Of a DNA stretch of 64,000 nt, positions 7,861 through 16,888 are shown in pieces. Within the stretch, counting starts at the first letter, position 1. Each line of letters opens with the position of its first letter. The stretch spans positions 992,001-1,056,000 of the forward strand of contig NZ_CP011112.1 of the NCBI RefSeq assembly GCF_001190945.1, written 5' to 3'. A program made the translations under genes and the position numbers. The notes under the pieces are model-generated. The model saw only the letters and a program-made list of their open reading frames with translations. It made no database searches and was not told the DNA's origin. Origin of the DNA: Luteipulveratus mongoliensis (GTDB lineage: Bacteria > Actinomycetota > Actinomycetes > Actinomycetales > Dermatophilaceae).

Positions 7861-8802
7861 GTGACTGCGAACGAACCGGACCGGCTGCCGACTCAGTGGA
7901 TCGATCTCGATGGCACCCGCGTGCACTATGTCGAGGCTCCCGGCCCGGCCGACGGACCGACCTTCGTCATGGTGCACGGGCTCGGCGGCTCGCTCCTCGA
8001 CTGGGACTCGCTGGTGCCGCTGCTTGCGCAACGCGGCCACGTGTACGCCGTCGACCTCGGCGGTCACGGCCTGACCGAGGTCGAACCCGAGCGGGCGACC
8101 GTCCAGGGCAATCGGGCACTGCTGGACCGCTTCCTGCGTACGGTCGTGGGCCGGCCGGCCGTGCTTGTCGGCAACTCGATGGGCGGGCTGGTGTCCTCGC
8201 TGCAGGCGGGCGCCGCACCTGGCACCGTCTCGGGTCTCGTTCTCGTGGACCCCGTGCTACCGATGTCGCCGAAGGCGCCCTCGCACCCACTCGTGGCGGT
8301 CGCGTTCGGGATCTATGCCGTCCCGCCGCTCGGCCGCTGGTTCCTCAACGACCGCTCCAGCAAGATCCCACCCGAGCAGCTCGCTCACGAGGTGTTCAAG
8401 CTGGTGACCGCTCATGTCGAGAAGGTGCCGGCCTGGCTGATCGACCGGCACGTCGAGCTGTCGCGGCAGCGTCAGAGCTCGCTCACCAGCAACGACGCCT
8501 TCCTGGTCGCCGCCCGATCGATCCTGATGACGGCGGGAGTCCGGCGGCAGACGTACGAACGAGATCTCGCGCGCATCCTGCATCCGGTGCTGCTCGTCCA
8601 CGGCGACCGCGACCGGCTGGTCAACGTGGCTGCGGCTCGTCGGCTCGCGCAGTGGCGTTCGACCTGGACCTACGCTGAGGGCGCGGACATGGGTCATTGC
8701 CCGATGTTCGAGGAGCCCGAATGGGTGGCAGAGCAGGTGGATGAGTGGCTCGCGCTTCACCCCGAGATCGCCCGCAAGTCCGCCTGGAAAGCCGCATCCT
8801 GA
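7861..8802 (+). CDS. Alpha/beta hydrolase
   Basis: A 313-residue alpha/beta hydrolase with a GTG start. It has FVMVHGLGGSLLDWD for the oxyanion hole, the nucleophile elbow GNSMGGLVS, the acid in HGDRDRLVNV and the catalytic histidine in ADMGHCPMFEEPEW. The cap domain includes FGIYAVPPLGRWFLND. No signal peptide is present. The substrate is unknown; the family covers esterases, haloperoxidases and C-C hydrolases. The GTG at 7861 is the only sensible start, because the longer frame reads across the LLM gene. Confidence 0.88.
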   Translation: MTANEPDRLPTQWIDLDGTRVHYVEAPGPADGPTFVMVHGLGGSLLDWDSLVPLLAQRGHVYAVDLGGHGLTEVEPERATVQGNRALLDRFLRTVVGRPAVLVGNSMGGLVSSLQAGAAPGTVSGLVLVDPVLPMSPKAPSHPLVAVAFGIYAVPPLGRWFLNDRSSKIPPEQLAHEVFKLVTAHVEKVPAWLIDRHVELSRQRQSSLTSNDAFLVAARSILMTAGVRRQTYERDLARILHPVLLVHGDRDRLVNVAAARRLAQWRSTWTYAEGADMGHCPMFEEPEWVAEQVDEWLALHPEIARKSAWKAAS

Positions 8803-8912
8803 GAAGGTCACGAGTCCATGACGATTTTGCCTGGACGCCTCCGCCGGGCATGGTTGTGTGGCGGCGCCCGCCCTCCACGGCCCGCCGAGATGCACCCCGC
8901 TGGGAAGGAATC

Positions 8913-9494
8913 ATGACCGTATCTGCCCGCCGTCACCTGCGTACGACGGCCTTTGCCGCCGCTCTCCTGACGACGTCGATCGGCCTGTCGGCCTGCTCCT
9001 TCTTCGGCGACGACGAAGGCAATGCGCCGTTCACCGCGCAGCCGACGAGCTCGACGCTGGCCTCGCCGTCGAGCACGTCCACGGCGCCGACCACCTCGAC
9101 GACACCGCCTCCGACGACGTCGACCACGACGGCGCCGAGCTCGACCACCACGGCTTCGCCGACGTCGACGTTCAACACCAAGCTCGCCAACTCGTGCATC
9201 AGCGCGACGGGCAAGATGAACGCGGTCGTCCGCCAATGGAACGACGCGACGCGCAGCCAGCGCACCGGCGAGCTGGACACGGCCGCCAACGCCATGGGTA
9301 CGACCGCCACTCAGCTGCGCGGTATCGGCAAGTCCTCAGGCGACTCCGGCTTCACCACCCGGGTCAACAAGGTCGCCGACGAGCTGGCCGCCATGAACAA
9401 GGCGCGCGACGACGGCAAGAGCGTGCTGACCACGAACTACAACACGGCCGCGCGCGCCCTGCGCTCCTACTGCAGCACCACGATCGGCAAGTAG
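8913..9494 (+). CDS. Secreted lipoprotein with Ser/Thr-rich linker, unknown function
   Basis: A 193-residue protein with a lipoprotein signal peptide (RRHLRTTAFAAALL, lipobox LSAC at about residue 28). A linker of about 45 residues made almost only of Ser, Thr, Pro and Ala follows, then a helical domain of about 110 residues with two cysteines (NSCISATG and SYCSTTIG) that may pair. The ATG at 8913 follows GGAAGGA. I do not recognise the domain. It would be anchored to the outer face of the membrane, the linker lifting it through the cell wall. Confidence 0.8.
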   Translation: MTVSARRHLRTTAFAAALLTTSIGLSACSFFGDDEGNAPFTAQPTSSTLASPSSTSTAPTTSTTPPPTTSTTTAPSSTTTASPTSTFNTKLANSCISATGKMNAVVRQWNDATRSQRTGELDTAANAMGTTATQLRGIGKSSGDSGFTTRVNKVADELAAMNKARDDGKSVLTTNYNTAARALRSYCSTTIGK

Positions 9495-9499
9495 TCGCC

Positions 9500-10273
9500 T
9501 CAGGCGTCCTCGAGATCCTCCAGCGTCAACCGCGCCTTCTCGACGTCCAGACGGGCCTGGTGGCGCCGTGAGCGGGCCTGAGCGAAGGCCTCCTCCGCGA
9601 CCTCCAGCCGCCGCTCGGCGTCCGCGAGCTGCTTGCGCGCCTTCTTGAGGGCTGCCTCGTCGACCTTCGGGGGCTCCGGCGTCGGCGCGGGCGCCTCGTC
9701 GGTAGTCGACGGCCTTGCGGCACCGCCCTTGACCGGTGCCGGCACGGCCCGAAGCGGCGTCGCCACCGCATCGGTCAGGTCCACCTCCCCGAACCCGGCG
9801 TACGCCAGCGGGCTGACCAGCCGTCCGCTCGCCACCGCCTGCTCGGCCGCCGGATCCGCGACGGCCGCGTTGAGCGTCGCCGTCACCTGGTCGCGTACGG
9901 GCGCACTGTCCTTGTACGCCGGATCGGCCTTCGCGCCCAGCGTCACCGCCCGACCGGTCAGCTCTGCGACGACGGTGTTGCGCTGCTGGCCCAGCGTCTT
10001 CATCGCGGCGCCGTCCAGCTTGGACTGCGCCTCTCTCAGCTGGGCGGACAGGTCGGTGAGGTCGGTCAGCCCGTCGTCCGAGCGTGCCAGCACGTTGATC
10101 AACCAGGCCGCCACGCTGGGCCGGCGCAGGGCCTTCGCCTGATCGGCGAGGTCCTTGTCGCCGTCGGCCTTGGCCTGCTTGACCCGCGCGTCCCGGGCCG
10201 CGATGAACTGACCCGGCAGGACGGCGTACAGCTCGTCCGCGACGGCGTCGAGCGCCTCACTGATCTCGGCCAT
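9500..10273 (-). CDS. Conserved helical protein of unknown function
   Basis: A 257-residue cytosolic protein. The N-terminal half is helical and charged (ISEALDAVADELYAVLPGQF, RRPSVAAWLINVLAR), a Pro/Ala/Thr-rich stretch follows at about residues 170-195, and the last 60 residues are a strong coiled coil (KKARKQLADAERRLEVAEEA). Such proteins are found in many actinobacteria without an assigned role. It starts at the ATG at 10273. The same frame stays open far upstream through the dehydrogenase gene, an effect of high GC. It converges with the lipoprotein gene. Confidence 0.75.
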   Translation of the reverse strand: MAEISEALDAVADELYAVLPGQFIAARDARVKQAKADGDKDLADQAKALRRPSVAAWLINVLARSDDGLTDLTDLSAQLREAQSKLDGAAMKTLGQQRNTVVAELTGRAVTLGAKADPAYKDSAPVRDQVTATLNAAVADPAAEQAVASGRLVSPLAYAGFGEVDLTDAVATPLRAVPAPVKGGAARPSTTDEAPAPTPEPPKVDEAALKKARKQLADAERRLEVAEEAFAQARSRRHQARLDVEKARLTLEDLEDA

Positions 10274-10303
10274 GCCCCCATTCAACCCGCTCGGTCCGTC
10301 CTG

Positions 10304-10409
10304 TTGGTCGAGTAGCCGGAGCGCCAGCGGAGGCGTATCGAGACCCGGTGCGTGCGTGCACCTGGTCTCGATACGGCTCGCCCTTGGGGGCTCGCCTACT
10401 CGACCAGCG
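10304..10409. repeat. CTGGTCGAGTAG palindromic element, full copy B
   Basis: About 106 bp. The left arm is TTGGTCGAGTAG, then CCGGAGCGCCAGCGGAGG, TATCGAGACC, a middle GGTGCGTGCGTGCACC, GGTCTCGATA and the right arm CTACTCGACCAGCG. The outer 12-bp and inner 10-bp inverted repeats could fold the element into a long hairpin. It lies between two divergently transcribed genes, so it is not simply a terminator. Confidence 0.88.
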
Positions 10410-10480
10410 TTGGGAAGCGAAGTAGGTCGCTTGACCAATTTGGCGCTTCGCTCGCCTTCGGCCAGGTAAGTTCGGGCCCC

Positions 10481-12166
10481 ATGGATGCCGATGTCATCGT
10501 CGTGGGAGCCGGGCTCGCCGGACTGGTCGCAGCAGGCGAGCTGATCGCCGCCGGTAAGAAGGTCGCGATCGTCGACCAGGAGAGCGAGGCCAACCTCGGT
10601 GGCCAGGGGTGGTGGTCGTTCGGCGGTGTCTTCCTCGTCGACACCCCTGAGCAGCGCCGCCTCGGCGTCAAGGACTCCCTCGACCTCGCTTGGCAGGACT
10701 GGCAAGGCAGCGCCGGCTGGGACCGACTGGGTGACGGCAACGAGCGCGCTGAGGACTACTGGGCGCAGAAGTGGGGCCGGGCGTACGTCGAGTGGGCCGC
10801 TGGCGAGAAGCGAGACTGGCTGCGCGGCAAGGGGATTCGCTTCACCCCGATGGTCGGCTGGGCTGAGCGCGGTGACGGTCGGGCGACCGGTCACGGCAAC
10901 TCCGTCCCGCGTTTCCACATCTGCTGGGGCACGGGCACAGGCGCAGTGAAGCCCTTCGTCGAGGGCGCGCTCGCGGCCGCCGAGCAGGGCCTCGTGACCT
11001 TCTATCACCGTCACCAGGTCGACGAGGTGATGACTGAGGGAGGGGCCGTGACCGGCGTACGCGGCACGGTCCTGGCACCCGACTCGAGTGAGCGTGGCGC
11101 GCAGTCCAACCGCGACAAGGCGGGGGAGTTCGAGCTGAAGGCGCAGGCGGTCGTCATCGCGACCGGCGGCATCGGCGGCAACCACGACCTGGTGCGCGAG
11201 TTCTGGCCGGAGCGGCTCGGACAGCCGCCGCGCGAGATGATCACGGGCGTACCGGCGTACGTCGACGGTCGCGGCATCGGGATCGCCAACGAGGCGGGGG
11301 CTCGCCTGGTCAACCGCGATCGGATGTGGCACTACGTCGAGGGCATCCAGAACTGGGCACCGGTCTGGCCCAAGCACGCGATCCGCATCCTGCCGGGGCC
11401 GTCGCCGCTGTGGTTCGACGCGCTCGGACGGCTGCTGCCGGCGCCGTATCTGCCGGGCTACGACACCCTCGGGACGCTGAAGTACCTGCGGACCACGCCG
11501 GACATCAAGCAGTACGACCACTCGTGGTTCATCGTCACGCAGAAGATGATCGAGAAGGAGTTCGCGCTGTCGGGCTCGGAGCAGAACCCCGACATCACCA
11601 ACCGCGACCTCAAGCTGCTGGTCAAGACGCGCGCCGGCAAGGGTGCGCCCCCGCCCGTCGAGGCGTTCAAGAAGAATGGCGCGGACTTCGTTGTCGCAGA
11701 ACGCCTTTCGGACCTCGTGGTCAAGATGAACGCGCTCACGGAGGAGCCGCTGCTGGACGCCGCCGAGGTCGAGCGACAGATCGTCGCGCGCGACCGCGAG
11801 TTCGCGAATCCCTTCAGCAAGGACGCCCAGACCTGGGGCATCCACAACGCCCGGCGCTACCGCGGCGACAAGCTCACGCGCGTCTCGTCGCCGCACCGGG
11901 TGCTCGATCCCAAGGCGGGCCCGCTGATCGGCGTCAAGCTGCACGTGCTCACCCGCAAGTCGCTCGGCGGCATCCAGACCAACCTGGACTCTCAGGCGCT
12001 CGCGTCCGACGGCACGCCGATCGCGGGTCTGTACGCCGCGGGCGAGGCGGCCGGCTTCGGCGGCGGGGGCGTACACGGCTTCAACTCCCTGGAGGGCACC
12101 TTCCTGGGCGGCTGCTTCTTCTCGGGTCGCGCCGCCGGGCGAGCGATCGCCCGCCAGCTCGCCTGA
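10481..12166 (+). CDS. FAD-binding dehydrogenase (3-ketosteroid dehydrogenase / fumarate reductase-like)
   Basis: A 561-residue flavoprotein of the FrdA/SdhA/KstD fold. It starts with a Rossmann dinucleotide motif (VIVVGAGLAGLVAAGE), followed by GGQGWWSFGGVF near the flavin and ends with AAGEAAGFGGGGVHGFN, the usual C-terminal FAD contact. Actinobacterial proteins of this length are usually annotated as FAD-binding dehydrogenase; they are related to 3-ketosteroid-delta1-dehydrogenases, but no steroid genes lie nearby, so the substrate stays open. The ATG at 10481 sits 72 bp after repeat copy B; the longer in-frame extension reads into that repeat. Confidence 0.88.
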   Translation: MDADVIVVGAGLAGLVAAGELIAAGKKVAIVDQESEANLGGQGWWSFGGVFLVDTPEQRRLGVKDSLDLAWQDWQGSAGWDRLGDGNERAEDYWAQKWGRAYVEWAAGEKRDWLRGKGIRFTPMVGWAERGDGRATGHGNSVPRFHICWGTGTGAVKPFVEGALAAAEQGLVTFYHRHQVDEVMTEGGAVTGVRGTVLAPDSSERGAQSNRDKAGEFELKAQAVVIATGGIGGNHDLVREFWPERLGQPPREMITGVPAYVDGRGIGIANEAGARLVNRDRMWHYVEGIQNWAPVWPKHAIRILPGPSPLWFDALGRLLPAPYLPGYDTLGTLKYLRTTPDIKQYDHSWFIVTQKMIEKEFALSGSEQNPDITNRDLKLLVKTRAGKGAPPPVEAFKKNGADFVVAERLSDLVVKMNALTEEPLLDAAEVERQIVARDREFANPFSKDAQTWGIHNARRYRGDKLTRVSSPHRVLDPKAGPLIGVKLHVLTRKSLGGIQTNLDSQALASDGTPIAGLYAAGEAAGFGGGGVHGFNSLEGTFLGGCFFSGRAAGRAIARQLA

Positions 12167-12183
12167 TGTGATCGGCAAGGGTT

Positions 12184-12205
12184 GTCACTTATCTGTACAA
12201 GTGAC
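12184..12205. promoter_or_regulatory. Small dyad between dehydrogenase and phosphodiesterase
   Basis: GTCACTT and AAGTGAC form a perfect 7-bp inverted repeat around eight bases in the 148-bp gap. It may be a weak terminator for the dehydrogenase or an operator for the secreted phosphodiesterase; there is no T-run. Confidence 0.4.
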
Positions 12206-12314
12206 GGCAAGCGTTCACGGTGGAGTCACACGAGCACATGGCAGACGCAGCAGACTTGTTCGAGTCATGATCCGAGGTTAGCCAGGCTTCGGACTTCTCT
12301 CGAAGGAGCGACAC

Positions 12315-13856
12315 ATGCCACTCCATGCCAACATGTCCAGACGAGTTGCGGTCGGCGTTCTGACAACCACGAGTCTGATCGGAGCCCTGGTGAGTCTCCC
12401 GTCCACCGCTGACGCCCGCGGACGATCGACCGATGTCCCACACGTCGTCGTGTTCGGTCTCGACGGCGTCCGGTGGGACAAGCTCGCGGCCAACGCGCCA
12501 CGGATCAACGGGCTGATCAAGAGCGGCTACGGGTCGCCCACGTCGCTCTACGCCAACCCGATGGCGCCCACGTCCTCCGGCCCGGGCTGGGGCACGAACG
12601 CGACCGGCGTCTGGCCGGACAAGCACAAGATCACCAGCAACGACTTCCCGGGCAACGACCTCAAGACGTACCCGGACTTCCTCACTCGCCTTGAGCGCGT
12701 CGATCCGGCGTTCACGACGTACGCGGCGACCGACTGGGCGCCCCTGGGCCAGCAGTCGAGTGGGGGGCCGATCTTCTCCGATGCGATCGACCGTAAGTAC
12801 TCCCTCGACGGTGACACCGATGGCTACCCGGTGACCGACCCGAAGATCGCGACCGACGCGGCGAACCACATCTCCAAGAACGCGCCTCGCGCCTCCTTCG
12901 TCTACTTCGGCAACGTGGATGAGGCCGGGCACGAGCACGGAGGCGCGAGTCCGGAGTACGCGCAGGCCGTTCGGACCGCTGACGCCCAGGTCGGCAAGGT
13001 GATCGACGCGATCAAGACCCGACCTCGGTTCGCGCAGGAGAAGTGGCAGTTCATCGTCACCACCGATCACGGTCACACCGACGCGGGCGGTCACGGCGGA
13101 TCCTCGGTCGAGGAGCGGACGTCGTTCATCGTCGCGTCGGGTGCGGGCATCCCCGCGACCGGCACCCCGGCGATCCGCCCCAAGAACGTGGACGTGGCCG
13201 CCACCGTGTTCCAGCACCTCGGCGTCAAGCCGCCGGCGAGCTGGGGCCTGGACGGTCGCCCGATCAACGCAGTCAGCCGGGACCCGTTCGACACCATGAT
13301 CGGTTCGCTGGGCGCCCGCGTGGATGAGACGGGTGTGCCGGCGGATGTGCGTGGCTGGACGCACTCGGTCCCCACCGGATGGAGCATCGACAACAGCGCC
13401 ATGGGCACCGGCGGTGTCACCGAGTGGCAGGGCTGGTCGCTGACCACGGACGAGTTCTGGACGCGTGCAGCGCCCGACCAGCAGCGGGAGTCCAACGTTC
13501 GCTCACGTGGCGTCTTCGCCGTCGCTGACTCCGACGAGTGGTCGGACAAGGCCACCAGCGGACCGTTCAACAGCGCCTTGGTGACACCGGCGTACGACGT
13601 CCGTGGTCGTGCCGCTGTGTCCCTCGGCTTCGTGTCGCACTACCTCAAGGACGGCGACGAGACGGCCGCCGTGTCGGTGTCGTTCGACGGCGGCCCGGAG
13701 CGGAACGTGCTGACGTACACCGGCGACCGGATCGCGGCGACTGAGAAGCTGTCTGTGGCAGTGCCCTCCGGCGCACAGAAGATGACGGTGAAGTTCCGCC
13801 TCAGCAACGGGGTCAACAACTGGTACTGGGCCATCGACGACGTGACCGTCTCCTAG
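12315..13856 (+). CDS. Secreted type I phosphodiesterase / nucleotide pyrophosphatase-like protein
   Basis: A 513-residue exported enzyme of the alkaline phosphatase superfamily (NPP type). After a signal peptide (RVAVGVLTTTSLIGALV, cleavage near ADARG) the metal-site motifs appear in order: VVFGLDGVRWD, the nucleophile region PTSSGPGWGT, NVDEAGHEHG, TTDHGHTD and GGHGG. The last 170 residues form a beta-rich carbohydrate-binding-like domain (GWSLTTDEFWTRAAPDQ to WYWAIDDVTVS). It would cleave phosphodiesters or pyrophosphates outside the cell with two Zn2+ ions. The ATG at 12315 follows AAGGAGCG at the right distance. Confidence 0.88.
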   Translation: MPLHANMSRRVAVGVLTTTSLIGALVSLPSTADARGRSTDVPHVVVFGLDGVRWDKLAANAPRINGLIKSGYGSPTSLYANPMAPTSSGPGWGTNATGVWPDKHKITSNDFPGNDLKTYPDFLTRLERVDPAFTTYAATDWAPLGQQSSGGPIFSDAIDRKYSLDGDTDGYPVTDPKIATDAANHISKNAPRASFVYFGNVDEAGHEHGGASPEYAQAVRTADAQVGKVIDAIKTRPRFAQEKWQFIVTTDHGHTDAGGHGGSSVEERTSFIVASGAGIPATGTPAIRPKNVDVAATVFQHLGVKPPASWGLDGRPINAVSRDPFDTMIGSLGARVDETGVPADVRGWTHSVPTGWSIDNSAMGTGGVTEWQGWSLTTDEFWTRAAPDQQRESNVRSRGVFAVADSDEWSDKATSGPFNSALVTPAYDVRGRAAVSLGFVSHYLKDGDETAAVSVSFDGGPERNVLTYTGDRIAATEKLSVAVPSGAQKMTVKFRLSNGVNNWYWAIDDVTVS

Positions 13857-13874
13857 TTCGGTGTTCGCGCGGCC

Positions 13875-13956
13875 GGGCGAGCCGTATCGAGACCGGGTGC
13901 GCGCGGTCACCTGGTCTCGATACGCCTCCGCTGGCGCTCCGGCTACTCGACCAGCG
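13875..13956. repeat. CTGGTCGAGTAG palindromic element, copy C lacking its left arm
   Basis: GGGCGAGCCGTATCGAGACC, a GC-rich middle and GGTCTCGATACGCC then CTACTCGACCAGCG. The left CGCTGGTCGAGTAG end is missing. It begins 19 bp after the phosphodiesterase stop and ends 18 bp before the AI-2E transporter start, and so fills the intergenic gap. Confidence 0.85.
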
Positions 13957-13974
13957 GGAGGTCGTGGCAGGCTC

Positions 13975-15177
13975 ATGCCCATGACCGCTCCTGACTCGCC
14001 TGCGTCGTCCGCGAGCCCGGAGAACGGCGGGCGTGACCCGCGGCTGGAAGTCGCGTTCGGCGTACGGGTCGCCGCCTGGTGGTCGGTGTGCTTCGTCGCG
14101 ATCATCGTCGCGCTGTGGCTCCTGGTGCGCCTCCTCAACAGCATCAGCCTGGTCACGATCACCGTCACGGTGGCCGTGATGATCACCGCGCTGCTCGAGC
14201 CGGCCGTACGTTTCCTGCACCGCCTGGGCGTACCCCGCGCCCTCGCCGGGATCCTGGTCTTCGTCCTGGGGATCGTCGGACTGTCGTTCCTCGTGTGGTT
14301 CGTGGTCACCCAGGTGACCGACTCCTCGGAGCTGATCCAGAACGAGCTACAGGACGCCGCGGAGACGATTCGCGACTGGCTCATCAACGGGCCGCTCGAG
14401 CTCAAGGTGCAGGACGCGGAGAAGTACACGACCAACCTCGGCGACACCCTCTCGGAGCATCGCGACACCATCGTCAACGGCTTCCTGCAGACCGCCAACA
14501 GCGCGATCGCGATCATCTCCGGGTCGGTGTTCTGCCTGTTCGCGACGCTGTTCCTGATGCTGGATGACGGCGCGATCTTCCGCTGGTTCGTCCGGATCTT
14601 CCCGCCCCACACCCGCGAGCACGTCGCCGAGGGTGGCGTGGCCGCGTGGAAGACGCTGACCGTCTACATGCGCAGCCTGGTCCTGCTCGCCGCGCTCAAC
14701 GCGCTCGCGATGGTGCCCGTCATGATGATCGCCGGCATGCCGCTGGTCGTCCCGCTCGCGGTACTGCTGTTCCTCGGTTCCTTGGTGCCGTTGATCGGTG
14801 TGCTGGTCGCGGGCGCTGTCGTCTGTCTGATCGCGCTGGTGGCCAACGGCATCACGTCGGCCATCGTGGTCGGCATCGCGCTCGTGCTGGTCGTGCAGCT
14901 GTTCGGCAACCTGCTCAACCCGATCATTCTCGGCAAGTTCGTCAACATCCACCCGCTCGCGATCCTCGTGACCGTCACCGCGGGCACGCTGGTCGCGGGG
15001 ATTTTCGGCGCGTTCGTGGCCGTGCCGCTGGTGGCCGTCATCAACAACGTCGCCCATGCCGTACGCCAGCATCACCGCTCCCTGCCCGGCAACGTGGCCG
15101 AGCCGGCCGGGGACGCCAACGGCAGCGCCGGCGACGCGGCCGGGGACGCCGACGGCGCGACCCGGCAGGAAGCCTGA
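13975..15177 (+). CDS. AI-2E family transporter
   Basis: A 400-residue polytopic membrane protein of the PerM/TqsA (AI-2E exporter) family with about eight helices. It has a paired N-terminal helix set (WWSVCFVAIIVALWLLVRLL), a long periplasmic-type region with amphipathic helices (ELIQNELQDAAETIRDW), and C-terminal helices including LFGNLLNPIILGKFVNIHPL, a family signature. Most members have no proven substrate. The ATG at 13975 (or 13981) was chosen because a longer GTG-initiated frame from 13861 would translate repeat copy C. The acidic/Ala-rich tail is low complexity. The stop overlaps the NUDIX start. Confidence 0.88.
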   Translation: MPMTAPDSPASSASPENGGRDPRLEVAFGVRVAAWWSVCFVAIIVALWLLVRLLNSISLVTITVTVAVMITALLEPAVRFLHRLGVPRALAGILVFVLGIVGLSFLVWFVVTQVTDSSELIQNELQDAAETIRDWLINGPLELKVQDAEKYTTNLGDTLSEHRDTIVNGFLQTANSAIAIISGSVFCLFATLFLMLDDGAIFRWFVRIFPPHTREHVAEGGVAAWKTLTVYMRSLVLLAALNALAMVPVMMIAGMPLVVPLAVLLFLGSLVPLIGVLVAGAVVCLIALVANGITSAIVVGIALVLVVQLFGNLLNPIILGKFVNIHPLAILVTVTAGTLVAGIFGAFVAVPLVAVINNVAHAVRQHHRSLPGNVAEPAGDANGSAGDAAGDADGATRQEA

Positions 15178-15674
15178 TGTCCGCATCCAACCCAGGTCTG
15201 CTGCGGCGGGCCGGTCTGCGGGTCTTCCGCTGGCTCCCGGCTCGACCGAGCTACGCGATCATCCGGATCGCAGCACCGACGTTCAGCATGGGCGCGGTCG
15301 CGCTGATCGAGTACGACGGCCGCATCCTCGCGCTGCGCCAGACCCATCGCCGGGGGTGGAGTCTCCCCGGTGGTCTGGTCGACCGCGGTGAGCTGCCCGC
15401 GCAGACCGTGGTGCGCGAGGTGGCTGAGGAGACCGGCCTGCAGGTCACGTCCGGCGACATCTTCGCCTCGGTGGTGGACCCTGAGGTCCGGCACGTCGAC
15501 ATCATCTACCGGGTGCAGTGCGACACCGAGCCGGCCGTGCACGTCGCCAGTGAGGCCCGGGCGGCTGCGTGGTTCGCCGTTGACGAGCTGCCCGAGCCGG
15601 ACATGCCGACGCGGCGCATCCTGGCCGCGATTCGAGCCGCCCACGTCGTACCCGAGCCCGGCCGAGTGCTCTGA
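15177..15674 (+). CDS. NUDIX hydrolase
   Basis: A 165-residue protein with a complete NUDIX box: GGLVDRGELPAQTVVREV followed by AEETG, matching Gx5Ex7REVxEExG. A basic, partly hydrophobic N-terminal stretch of about 30 residues (RRAGLRVFRWLPARPSYAII) precedes the fold. NUDIX enzymes split nucleoside diphosphates linked to another moiety; the substrate is not predictable here. The start ATG shares its A with the TGA of the transporter gene, so the two are translationally coupled. Confidence 0.9.
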   Translation: MSASNPGLLRRAGLRVFRWLPARPSYAIIRIAAPTFSMGAVALIEYDGRILALRQTHRRGWSLPGGLVDRGELPAQTVVREVAEETGLQVTSGDIFASVVDPEVRHVDIIYRVQCDTEPAVHVASEARAAAWFAVDELPEPDMPTRRILAAIRAAHVVPEPGRVL

Positions 15675-15714
15675 CTTCAGGTCGCCACCCGCTCGACCGT
15701 CCTAGAGTGTTGCG

Positions 15715-16356
15715 GTGCCCGATAGCTGGTTGTCCGACACCCGCACCTCCTACGACACGGACGCCTCCGGCTACGCCGAGAAGGTGGACGGGCTGCTGGA
15801 CGAGAGTCCCTACCTCCGCGCCGGACTGGCGTTGTTCGCCGAGTCCGTGCGCACTGCCGGTGGCGGACCCGTCGCCGACGTCGGCTGCGGCCCGGGCTAC
15901 GTCACCCGTCACCTCCACGGGCTCGGGGTGGACGCGTTCGGCATCGACCTCTCGCCGGAGATGGTCGCCATCGCGCGGCGCGACCACCCCGGACTTCGGT
16001 TCGACGTCGGGTCGATGACCGACCTCGACCTCGCGGACCACTCGATCACCGGCGTTGTCGCTTTCTGGTCGGTGATCCACATACCTGATGAGGCGGTGCC
16101 GGGCGTGTTCGAGCAGTTCCGTCGCGTGCTGCGGCCGGGAGGCCCGCTCCTCGTCGGTTTCCACGTCGGTGACGAGACCAGCCACTCGGACGAGGGCTAT
16201 ACGGGTCGCCCGATCAGCGTCGACACCCACCGCCGCACTCCGGATCAGATCGCCGGCTGGCTGCGGGAAGCCGGCTTCACGATCGACGCTGAGCTCGTCA
16301 TGCGGCCGGACGAGCGGGTCCCGGGAGCGATCGTCTTTGCACGAAGCCGGAGCTGA
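15715..16356 (+). CDS. Class I SAM-dependent methyltransferase
   Basis: A 213-residue methyltransferase of the Methyltransf_11/25 type. Motif I is VADVGCGPGYVTRHL, the acidic residue after strand 2 is in FGIDLSPEM, motif post-I is VVAFWSVIHI, and LRPGGPLLVGFH follows. The methyl acceptor is unknown. It starts at a GTG (15715) 40 bp after the NUDIX gene and may be in the same transcript. The end lies four bases from the convergent thioesterase gene. Confidence 0.88.
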   Translation: MPDSWLSDTRTSYDTDASGYAEKVDGLLDESPYLRAGLALFAESVRTAGGGPVADVGCGPGYVTRHLHGLGVDAFGIDLSPEMVAIARRDHPGLRFDVGSMTDLDLADHSITGVVAFWSVIHIPDEAVPGVFEQFRRVLRPGGPLLVGFHVGDETSHSDEGYTGRPISVDTHRRTPDQIAGWLREAGFTIDAELVMRPDERVPGAIVFARSRS

Positions 16357-16360
16357 CGGC

Positions 16361-16756
16361 TCAGGCGAGCGCTTGCGAAAGTCGGTTAGGGGCAGCGATT
16401 TTCGCGAGAGTTGAGGCATCGACGCACACGTGGCGAGCCGTCCCTTCGATGATGATGTCGTCGCCGCGGCGAATCGTGATCGCGCTCGTGACTGAGGATG
16501 CCGACGTCAGCGTCGGGGCGAGGGTGATCGCGAGCACCTCGTCCCAGCGCGCGGCCTTGCGGAACCGGATCTGCAGGTCGGCGACCACCAGGTCGATGCC
16601 GGTCTCGTTGACGAACGACTCGTAGCTGCCGAACAGGTCTCGCCACAGCTCAGTCAGCGCGACGTCGATGTAGACGACGTAGTTGGCGTTGAAGACGATG
16701 CCCTGCGGGTCGCACTCGTTGTACCGGACCCGCAAGGTGTGCGTGAAGGGCGCCAT
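16361..16756 (-). CDS. Acyl-CoA thioesterase (4HBT / YbgC-like hotdog fold)
   Basis: A 131-residue hotdog-fold protein. Near the N-terminus it has VRYNECDPQGIVFNANYVVY, the 4-hydroxybenzoyl-CoA thioesterase signature with its catalytic Asp, and later RFRKAARWDEVL and VCVDASTLAKI. It would hydrolyse an acyl-CoA thioester in the cytosol. The ATG at 16756 is the natural start; the same frame continues upstream only by chance. It is divergent from the next lipoprotein gene. Confidence 0.9.
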   Translation of the reverse strand: MAPFTHTLRVRYNECDPQGIVFNANYVVYIDVALTELWRDLFGSYESFVNETGIDLVVADLQIRFRKAARWDEVLAITLAPTLTSASSVTSAITIRRGDDIIIEGTARHVCVDASTLAKIAAPNRLSQALA

Positions 16757-16888
16757 GGCGCTCGATCCTGGCACACCGCCCGGCGACGACGAGCGATGCT
16801 GAGCGCGGCCGATCGGGTGGTGACGATGGCGGATGGTGGGCTGGTGGCGGTCGCCTCGTAGGGTGTGCCCATGGGGGATAGGAAAACT

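Noticed and set aside
10481-12166. Steroid degradation locus
   Set aside because: The dehydrogenase is related to ketosteroid dehydrogenases, but no kst, hsa or mce genes are in the window.
9500-12178. A single 892-residue minus-strand open frame
   Set aside because: Only the first 257 codons from the ATG at 10273 look like a protein. The upstream part is antisense to a well-supported FAD dehydrogenase and is open only because stop codons are rare in GC-rich DNA.
13861-13974. An N-terminal extension of the AI-2E transporter from GTG 13861
   Set aside because: It would translate repeat copy C; the ATGs at 13975 and 13981 fit the family's N-terminus.
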